Assembly: GCF_000208925.1 (NCBI RefSeq)
Contig: NW_001915161.1
Span: 1 to 13,866, forward strand
Direction of reading: 5' to 3'
Origin: Entamoeba histolytica HM-1:IMSS
Taxonomy: Eukaryota; Evosea; Mastigamoebida; Endamoebidae
DNA length: 13,866 nucleotides
Position 1 is the stretch's first letter; every line of letters starts with the position of its first letter. Shown here piece after piece: positions 7,668 through 13,866 of the stretch. The notes beneath the pieces were generated by a model, which searched no databases, was not told the origin of the DNA, and saw only the letters and a program-made list of their open reading frames with translations. A program made the position numbers and the translations under genes.

Positions 7668-9494
7668 CTATTTCATTGAAAAAATTTTTGTTGCTTTTGG
7701 TCGTGATATTTTTTCTGTTGACCTGTTTGGTCTATATTTACTTGAAGATTGTTTAGAATTTGTTGGTGTATATGTAGATGCAACAGGAGTATGTGAAGAA
7801 ACAACAGGTGTAGTAGATGCTACTAATCCTGGTGTTTGTAATGAAGGCGTTTGTGGTAAAGGAGTTGGAGGCATTGATCCAAATGGAGAGATTGTCCAAC
7901 CAGATTCCATCATTTGAATAATATTCATTAATAATAGCCTAATTCGTTTACTTAGTTTTTTATTCTTTTCTAATTCTTTTGCTTTGTTAAAGACTTCAAT
8001 AATTTCTCCATATATTGGACTTGTATTATCGCTATTCATCATCTTTTCTCCGACTTTAGAACATAATGTAATATATGCATCAATTTTCATATCATTCACA
8101 TCTTTTGATAATTCTTGTAAACATGTTAATGGTAGACGTTCATTAACTAATCCTAATTCAAATAAATTTGCTATTAAATTAACTGTTCCTCGATATTCAA
8201 CTTGTTCAATAGATTCTTCTTCTTTTAATTCTTCTATTTCTTGTTGACTCATTCCTTCCCGAATTACTTTTGGCTCAGGTAATTTATGGAAATAGTCATA
8301 TGCTTTCTCTAATAATGCACTACTTAATATTGTTGCTCCTTGTGCCACATTTTGTGTTAGTCCTACTTGTTGTCGAAGTGTTTGAATAAATCGTACATAT
8401 AATTTACAAAATTTGTTTTCATTAACACATCGTTTAACAAATTGTGTAATAAATATTTTAATGTCTTCTTCACTTCTTAAATAATATATTAATGATTTTG
8501 CTGCTTCTTCTAAATTCGTTTCTTGTGATAATTGATTTAATATTACTAACATCTTTGACAATTTCTTTTGACTCTCATCTAACATACTCGAAAATAATGT
8601 AATTGGTTTAGGTTCATTTCTACTTTTTGAAAATTCTATTCTTTCAACTGTTTCATGATAAATAAGATTAAATCGATTTCTAACATCTTCTGGTAATTTG
8701 ACTGCACACTTTCTATAACTTTCCATTTCACTTAAATTATATCTTTTCCCTCCTTCATTCTTTGATTCTTTTAATGTCCTTGTAAATATATTTTTGATTT
8801 CTTCTTCTTTTCTCTTTCTTTCCTCTTCTTCTTTTCTTGCTTTTTCTTCTTCTTCTTCTTTTCTTGCTTTTTCTTCTTCTTCTCTTTTAATTCTCTCCTC
8901 CTCTTCTTGTCTCTTTCTTTCTTCTTCTTCTCTTTTAATTCTCTCCTCTTCTTCTTTTCTTGCTTTCTCTTCTTCTTCTTTTTTAATTCTCTCCTCTTCT
9001 TCTTTTCTCTTTCTTTCTTCCTCTTCTTTTCTCTTTTTCTTTTCTTCTTCTTCTTTCTTTTTACGTTGTTTTTTTGATTCTCCTTTTTTGTCTTTTTTTA
9101 CTGCGTCAATCCACTCATCCTCTTTTGGTGTTTCTACTGCAATTTCTTCATCCTCTTCTTGAGTCTCTTGAACTTTTTTTTTCATCATTTCCCTTTTTTG
9201 TTCTTTCTTAGATTGTTTTTTCTTTGTTTTTTCTTCTTCTGTTGGTTTTTGTTCACTTATAATAATTTCTTTCTTCTCTTCTGGAATTAATTCATCAACC
9301 TCTTGTTTTGGAGAAATGGGTTGTGGTTCTTCATCAAATTCTTCGACTTGTTGTGCTTTTTTTTGTTTTTGTTTTGATTTACAAAATGGTTTAGCATCCA
9401 TTTTAAGATTACTTGAGTTGGGTTTTCCTGACTGATTTTTTGAACGAGTAAAACTTCTTGCTGAAAGATTGTAGTTGTGTTGTGTTGTTGACAT
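7668..9494 (-). CDS. eIF4G-like translation-initiation scaffold with MIF4G domain
   Basis: eIF4G proteins bridge eIF4E, eIF4A and the 40S/eIF3 complex in cap-dependent translation. The 608-residue product has a polar N-terminus. A highly charged Glu/Lys/Arg segment at about 143-235 is built from EEEERIKRE / EEEEKARKE-like units and predicts a long single helix or coiled coil. A possible eIF4E-contact region follows (KRYNLSEMESYRK, about 250-262; a poor match to YxxxxL plus hydrophobic). The MIF4G HEAT domain spans about 308-535: KKLSKMLVILNQLS, the ITQFVKRCV...FCKLYVRFI helices, and the end block RIRLLLMNIIQMMESGW, which matches the RIRFML.D...LR...W end of eIF4G. The tail is Pro/Thr/Ser-rich with TP repeats and ends basic. 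There is no MA3 or W2 domain, so it is a short eIF4G form. The frame extends upstream to 9725, but that crosses the Iwr1 gene; I chose the Met of MSTTQHNYN at 9494. Confidence 0.9.
   Translation of the reverse strand: MSTTQHNYNLSARSFTRSKNQSGKPNSSNLKMDAKPFCKSKQKQKKAQQVEEFDEEPQPISPKQEVDELIPEEKKEIIISEQKPTEEEKTKKKQSKKEQKREMMKKKVQETQEEDEEIAVETPKEDEWIDAVKKDKKGESKKQRKKKEEEEKKKRKEEEERKRKEEEERIKKEEEEKARKEEEERIKREEEERKRQEEEERIKREEEEKARKEEEEEKARKEEEERKRKEEEIKNIFTRTLKESKNEGGKRYNLSEMESYRKCAVKLPEDVRNRFNLIYHETVERIEFSKSRNEPKPITLFSSMLDESQKKLSKMLVILNQLSQETNLEEAAKSLIYYLRSEEDIKIFITQFVKRCVNENKFCKLYVRFIQTLRQQVGLTQNVAQGATILSSALLEKAYDYFHKLPEPKVIREGMSQQEIEELKEEESIEQVEYRGTVNLIANLFELGLVNERLPLTCLQELSKDVNDMKIDAYITLCSKVGEKMMNSDNTSPIYGEIIEVFNKAKELEKNKKLSKRIRLLLMNIIQMMESGWTISPFGSMPPTPLPQTPSLQTPGLVASTTPVVSSHTPVASTYTPTNSKQSSSKYRPNRSTEKISRPKATKIFSMK
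8790..9068 (-). repeat. Purine-strand charged repeat inside the eIF4G-like gene
   Basis: On the minus strand this is almost entirely GAA, GAG, AAA and AAG codons, so the plus strand is a pyrimidine tract of about 280 bases with only scattered breaks. Imperfect units of roughly 12-16 codons recur (EEEERIKRE, EEERKRKE or RKRQE, EEEEKARKE). At DNA level CTCTTTTAATTCTCTCCTC occurs at least twice. The unit pattern suggests growth by slippage or unequal exchange. The reverse reading gives a Ser-rich open frame (8794-9162) that is only a shadow. Confidence 0.85.
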
Positions 9495-9662
9495 AATTGT
9501 TTTTTGGACGTTTCGTGTAATTTTTTTGTCTAGGGTTATTAGTAGTATCTCATTATTTAATTTATTAGTTTTTTCGTATTTGAAAAACATAATTATATTT
9601 TTGTATGTAACTCGACTTACGAAAAAAACCACTGAAAAATATAATTTTAATTTCCTTTTAAG
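9495..9662. promoter_or_regulatory. Divergent promoter region between eIF4G-like and Iwr1-like genes
   Basis: These 168 bases separate two head-to-head start codons, so both promoters must lie here or inside the genes. No perfect GTATTTAAA box is visible on either strand. TGAAAAATATAATTTTAA just upstream of 9663 is the nearest TATA-like stretch for the plus-strand gene. Confidence 0.4.
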
Positions 9663-10311
9663 ATGAAAAGATTTTGCCCTTCTGTTCTGAAGGTTGCTAA
9701 AGATTGTGAAAAAGAAAATCCCCAAATGATAGCATTAAGAGTCCGAAAAAGAGGAAAAATTTCTTCCCAGATGATGGTTTTCAAAAGAATGGTCAACTTT
9801 GATGGACAAGATCTTGACCCAAGGGATGTTTTAGATGTGACTGAACAGTTCGTTATTATTACCTTCACTTTTTGCAGATGAAATATATGTATCAACCTAT
9901 AGAAAGAAAGAAACACAAAAATTTCAAGACTTAAGTGATGCAATGAATAAAAAATATGATAAATCAAAAGTTAATATTGTGGATGATGCTGATGATGTTA
10001 ACCCCCAAAAATTTATTTATTATGAATTTTATGAACAAACAGATCATATTGGAGCCGAATATAAAGCACAAGTTGTTGTTGTTAATGAAGAAGACTTTTT
10101 AAACCAAAGTAGTGATAGTTATGATTCTGAAGATTCAAATGATGAAAATAATCCAAACAATAGTTATCCAACAACTCCATCATCTGAATATTCTGAAGAT
10201 GAAGATGATGAGTTTTATGGAGACTATTCTATTTCTGTTGAATATGATGAAAGAGATAATGAAGAATTTTATGATAGTAGTGAAACAAAATATGGCATGG
10301 AAGAAGATTGA
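9663..10311 (+). CDS. Iwr1/SLC7A6OS-family RNA polymerase II nuclear-import factor, two exons
   Basis: Exon 1 is 9663-9847 and exon 2 is 9903-10311, joined by a 55-base intron to give 197 residues. Iwr1 proteins bind RNA polymerase II and carry it into the nucleus with importin alpha. The N-terminus has the short basic block IALRVRKRGK, typical of the family (AVLRVKRR) and a likely nuclear-import signal. The middle has NPQKFIYYEFYEQTD, equivalent to the Y-x-Y-D-x-Y-Y segment. The C-terminus has the acidic hallmark YDSEDSNDENNPNNSYP, followed by more Asp/Glu-rich sequence (EDEDDEFYGDY). Splicing restores the frame as ...DVTEQ|KKETQKFQDLSDAM. Without splicing, exon 1 would stop at TGA 9879-9881. 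The gene is divergent from the eIF4G-like gene and convergent with the PH/RhoGAP gene, with 108 bases between their stops. Confidence 0.82.
9848..9902 (+). other. Intron of the Iwr1-like gene (GTTCGT...TATAG)
   Basis: The donor is GTTCGT, one base from the Entamoeba consensus GTTTGT, and the acceptor is CCTATAG, with the usual UAG end. The length of 55 bases fits this genus. The phase is right: CA from exon 1 plus A from exon 2 makes a Gln codon, and all codons on both sides then join in one frame. The alternative acceptor TTTTTGCAG at 9869-9877 does not restore the frame with any nearby donor. Confidence 0.75.
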
Positions 10312-10419
10312 TTGTTTTAAGATGAATATTGGTTTATTTCACTTTATAAGTTTTAATATTTTTTATTCTTTATAGATATTATCTTTTCCAATAGTATTAG
10401 TTATTCATTGTTTTACCTT

Positions 10420-11112
10420 TCAATTAATATACAAAAAATATTTAAATGTTTGGTTTAAAGAAGGAAATGTTTTTTGTAGTACTTCTACTTGATTTAATGT
10501 ACTTTCTTTCTTCATTGCATCTAAAATTCCTTCATTAAGATAATTTGGAATTAATGGTGGATTTAATGATGTGATGTAATGGTGAATAATTAAATGTGCT
10601 TGTTCAATTGTTTTGATTGAATTAATGTCACAAAGTTCGTTTAATTCATTAAGGTCAAAACATGTTGGTTGAAGTAAAGGAGAAGTAGGTTGATATTCAC
10701 ATTCATCAATAATTTTAAAACATCGAACGAGTATTAATGGAATACAATAACTACTTTTAAATGCAATAGTGTGTAATGGATAATGAGTAATTCCGGTGAC
10801 ACAACAATAGGATGATAATGTTTTAATCCATAATGCTAATGTTTGTTTATTATTACATTCAAACTGATAATATTCATTTTCTAATAAATCAAATGTTATT
10901 TCTATTTTCACTGGATCAATAACCTCTTGTTCTACACTCAAATAACATAATTTCCCATTTTTTAAATTTATTGAAAAAACTTCTTTCTTTTTATCTTCAT
11001 CTTTGCATAATATTAATTTATTACCTTCTAAAACATAGTAATATTTCTTGATTTTAGTTGACAAATTAATTCGAATATCAATCCACCCAGTAAGTGGTAG
11101 TTCACCACTCAT
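10420..11112 (-). CDS. PH domain plus degenerate, truncated RhoGAP domain protein
   Basis: The product has 230 residues. Residues about 5-102 form a PH domain: LTGWIDIR, KKYYYVLEGNKLILCKDEDKK, and a last helix with the conserved Trp in TLALWIKTL. Residues about 124-230 follow the RhoGAP pattern: IPLILVRCFKIIDE at the start, then LNELNELCD, then SLNPPLIP (the LPEPLIP motif), then LNQTFKYFLYI (the NRATLRYLL helix). RhoGAPs switch off Rho/Rac GTPases, using an arginine finger in GIFRxSG. Here the equivalent place reads TSPLLQPT (143-150), with Gln where the Arg should be. The protein stops about where the second half of the GAP fold (containing the ARNLAIVFGP helix) should begin. Only 108 bases remain before the converging gene, too few for the missing part. 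It may be a GTPase-binding or membrane-docking adaptor, or an eroding gene. Confidence 0.82.
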   Translation of the reverse strand: MSGELPLTGWIDIRINLSTKIKKYYYVLEGNKLILCKDEDKKKEVFSINLKNGKLCYLSVEQEVIDPVKIEITFDLLENEYYQFECNNKQTLALWIKTLSSYCCVTGITHYPLHTIAFKSSYCIPLILVRCFKIIDECEYQPTSPLLQPTCFDLNELNELCDINSIKTIEQAHLIIHHYITSLNPPLIPNYLNEGILDAMKKESTLNQVEVLQKTFPSLNQTFKYFLYIN

Positions 11113-11560
11113 TTCTTTCTATCATTTTAAGTTTTTTTATTGAAAAATATTTTGAAAAACTATTTCACATTAATGAGATGTTATTTAACCTTCACTATCT
11201 TAACTCCTTCTATTCTTTTTTTAATTTTATTAATTTATTATTAAAAACATTCATCTAATTCAAACATCTTCAAACAAATAATCACTTATTATTAACTACT
11301 TCATCTCATTCTCAAACATTTTTAAATGATTTATTTCTCTTTAATGGAGTATTTGATTCACTAATTAACAAATGAAATAACATTAATTGATTATAATAAA
11401 TAAAGCATTTATTTTCTTTCTTTTCTTTATGGCGTATCAACTATCAATTATTTCTTGTGTATTTAGTTATGTATGTTCATTAAATTGTTTTAAATGATTA
11501 ATGTAACATTTGACTATTTTCTAGAAATATTTTAGTGTAGTTTGAAGTGAATGAAACATA
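11113..11560. other. AT-rich spacer upstream of the PH/RhoGAP gene
   Basis: This must hold the promoter of the minus-strand gene, but no clear GTATTTAAA, GAAC or initiator match is visible there. The rest is mixed AT-rich DNA with frequent stops. No gene is seen. Confidence 0.4.
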
Positions 11561-11564
11561 CCAA

Positions 11565-12290
11565 ATAAAAAGACAAATGAATGATGATAAAGAAAGAAAT
11601 AATAATCAACAAGTGATGATATGCATTTCATTGGAGTAGAGGAATAATCAAAGAAATGATGATAAGAAACAATGATAGAAACTTAATGATTTTCAATTAA
11701 GAAGTAAAAATGAAAGAAAATAACAAGAAACTTCACAATGAGAAAAGATAATAAAAAAGAAAATGATGAAAAAATAGATAAAAAATAGGAATCAAATCAC
11801 ATATTTCATCTTCTCATTCATTGAAGTTATCACAATCACTCTAGATAGTGATTGAAGAGGGTGTTTTATTAATTGTTAATGAAGATGGAGTTGGAACATT
11901 TCAGAGAAATTGAAAGAAAATTCATGGTATTTATAAATGAATAAAACAGATAATATAATAAGTCCAGAGAATGTGAAGAGTCAAACAGATGTTTATTGTT
12001 TGAATAAAGAATGAAAATGAGGATATTACTTTTCAAACAACAAAATCAATGTTTTAGAAAGAAAGATAAAGACTAAAATTAAAGAAGTGACAGTAAAAAC
12101 ATAAACACAAATCACAATAATGTTATTTGAAATAAAAAGAAGTAGAAAATATCCAAAAGAATGTTCAAAAGAATGAAAATAAAATTAATGTTTCAATGAT
12201 ATTTGAAATAAAATACAAAATATTCATCAAACAAAAAGAAATTCAACCAACCCAATATGAAAATAAAGAAACAAACCAAAATAACAAAAA
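11565..12290 (+). other. Purine-rich, coding-like relic sequence
   Basis: The plus strand is rich in A and G, with GAA/AAA/GAT-type triplets as in nearby coding DNA, but all frames are broken by stops. Short protein-like pieces appear, such as EEGVLLIVNEDGVGTFQ in one frame and MELEHFREIERKFMVFINE in the next, at about 11850-11940. Two overlapping good-looking frames argue for decay or chance. The 74-codon open frame from 12196 is low-complexity Asn/Lys/Ile and I do not accept it as a gene. Confidence 0.3.
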
Positions 12291-12420
12291 TAATTTAATG
12301 ATAATTTATTTCAAATATCAATTATATAATAATGTATTGTTTTTAATTGAAACAATAATTAATTATGATGATAGTCATTTAATACTTGTTTCAATTATTT
12401 TCTGTGATGATGAAATTTAA

Positions 12421-13866
12421 CAGAATAAAGTATTTAAGAAATAAAATAAAGAAATAACAAATAAATTTATTTTTTCTTGTTACTTGCTCAATTGAGGCTA
12501 TTCTTATATATGAATATTCTTCTATTAATTCTAACTCTACTAGATATATTTTAATGTGATAGAAACACTATTCAACTACATTAATCATGTTTATAATGAC
12601 AATGTTTTTAACTTCTTTTAAAATGTTATTTTCAATTATTATTTATTTATTTAATTAATACTTTATTTATTTATTATTCATTGTTTCAATTTATGAAGTC
12701 AATTATTTTTATATCTCTTATTTTTCTTTATTCTATTCATTATTTATAATCACTTCCATTCCTCAAATACTTCCAATGATATTATGAGATGAAATAATAG
12801 TTATATCAATTATCAAACTCATTTTATTCTTCTTAACTATTATACATTTTTATCTTTGTATTTTATTCGTTTTAATACTTTTATGTTGTGTCAGTGGATA
12901 TTTCTTGAACGAAAATTAGCAAAGAAAAAATGCATCTAAATAAAATACAAAAAAAGAAAAAAGAAGCAAAATAATTTGAATCATTAGACTCTTCCATTTT
13001 ATTATATTTTGCTCATAAAAAATAAAAAATATGATAAATACACAATCTGTAAATATTTATGTTTATATTTTATAATCACCTGTAGTCTTTTTGTATGAAA
13101 TATTGATGAAATAGATGATTTGATGAATTATAATTATTTGTATTCTTTTATTATTATGTTATTTATGTATCTTATTTTCATATATTTATTTCTCTGTTTA
13201 TATTATTTATATCATCTGTTTATCTATATATTATATTATTCTTCTCTTTATATTCTTTATCATTTCTTCTTGTTATTCTTTTCTATTTAGATGTATTTGT
13301 TTATTTGTTTATTCATATTTATCATTTTTATATTATTATCATTTATATTTACTTTCAATTTATATTTATTCTCTTTTGATTTGTATTGATATTATCTTTT
13401 ATCTTTTGATTTTATTATTTTATTATTTATTATCATTTCTCGTTTTTTTTTTATCTTTTATTCTTATTATTCTTTTGTCTCTATATTCTATATCATATAT
13501 TCATATCATTTTCATTTATATTTTATCACTTATTATATGTTATAATAATAACATAACACATATGATTGATTATATAATAAATATCATGATGAATTTATAC
13601 ACATAAATAATAAACATAAAAATAATAAAATATTTTCATCAATAAAATAATATTAATCATTTTACATCATTAAATTAGACACTTTTTATTGAATATTTCT
13701 AATTTTTTCAATAAAAATACACAGTTTATTATCTCTTTTCTTTTCTTCTTTTATTATTTTTTTGTTTTAATACTCTTTATCTTCTTTCTTTTTATATTCT
13801 TTTTATTCTTTTATATCTTTTATTCTTTCATCATCTTCTACTTTCTTTTTATTCTTTTATATCTTT
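12421..13866. other. 1.4 kb T-rich low-complexity region without genes
   Basis: From about 12600, and most strongly from 13090 to 13560 and 13680 to 13866, the plus strand is dominated by T with scattered A and C, in TTTAT, TTATT and TTCTTT words. The open frame at 13376-13606 encodes only Ile/Leu/Tyr/Ser-rich low-complexity sequence and is a composition artefact. No tRNA or ribosomal RNA signature was seen. Confidence 0.6.
13799..13866 (+). repeat. Direct repeat with 46-base period at the window end
   Basis: A 22-base T-rich word (CTTTTTATTCTTTTATATCT plus TT) occurs identically at 13799-13820 and 13845-13866, 46 bases apart. The second copy ends exactly at the window edge. It could be the start of a tandem array that continues outside, or chance reuse in T-rich DNA. 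Confidence 0.6.

Noticed and set aside
8794..9162. 122-codon Ser/Phe-rich frame on the plus strand
   Set aside because: It is the reverse reading of the Glu/Lys repeat of the eIF4G-like gene and has no features of its own.
9495..9725. N-terminal extension of the eIF4G-like frame to 9725
   Set aside because: It would overlap exon 1 of the divergent Iwr1-like gene and reads as leader sequence rather than conserved protein.
9869..9877. TTTTTGCAG as the acceptor of the Iwr1-like intron
   Set aside because: No nearby donor joined to it keeps the exon 2 frame, while CCTATAG at 9896-9902 does.
9647..9967. 106-codon minus-strand frame over the Iwr1-like gene
   Set aside because: Antisense shadow of exon 1, the intron and the start of exon 2; the plus-strand protein has clear family motifs.
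10112..10375. 87-codon Met/Ile-rich frame overlapping the Iwr1-like gene
   Set aside because: Shifted reading of the acidic Iwr1 C-terminus; composition is an artefact of GAT-rich codons.
12196..12420. 74-codon plus-strand frame
   Set aside because: Low-complexity Asn/Lys/Ile sequence with no domain, no promoter box, and set in broken sequence.
13376..13606. 76-codon hydrophobic frame that could pass for a membrane protein
   Set aside because: It lies in T-rich simple sequence where such Ile/Leu/Tyr runs arise from composition alone.

Overview
The window reads as nuclear DNA of an Entamoeba-type amoebozoan. The evidence is a very AT-rich base composition, compact genes with short spacers, a 55-base intron ending in TATAG, an exact GTATTTAAAC core-promoter box, a GAAC motif plus an AAAAATTTTCA-like initiator before another gene, and weak A/T-ending codon use throughout. 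The species cannot be fixed from sequence alone. There is no sign of bacterial operons, IS elements or CRISPR.

Layout: (1) 2-709 (+) is the 3' part of an unrecognised gene. (2) 710-1626 is a long spacer holding a decayed repeat, copy A. (3) 1627-2838 (+) is Pelota/Dom34, a ribosome-rescue factor. (4) 2923-4779 (+) is a HEAT-repeat protein resembling protein phosphatase 4 regulatory subunit 1, split by one in-frame TAA at 4090-4092. (5) 5047-5676 (-) is a secreted cysteine-rich protein with a probable GPI-anchor tail. (6) 5718-7667 is a 2 kb spacer holding copy B of the decayed repeat. (7) 7668-9494 (-) is an eIF4G-like MIF4G protein with a long charged repeat. (8) 9663-10311 (+) is a two-exon Iwr1/SLC7A6OS-family gene, divergent from the eIF4G-like gene. 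(9) 10420-11112 (-) is a PH plus RhoGAP-like protein lacking the arginine finger and the last part of the GAP fold. (10) 11113-13866 has no convincing gene; it is purine-rich relic-like sequence followed by T-rich low-complexity DNA ending in a short direct repeat.

The genes do not form a pathway cassette. Pelota and the eIF4G-like protein both act in translation, Iwr1 in RNA polymerase II import, and the PP4 subunit and PH/RhoGAP protein in signalling. This is normal mixed gene order for a small eukaryotic genome. The most notable items are the in-frame stop in the PP4R1-like gene, the pair of diverged repeats A and B about 6 kb apart, and the degenerate RhoGAP. I did not find clear evidence of a wholly new system.
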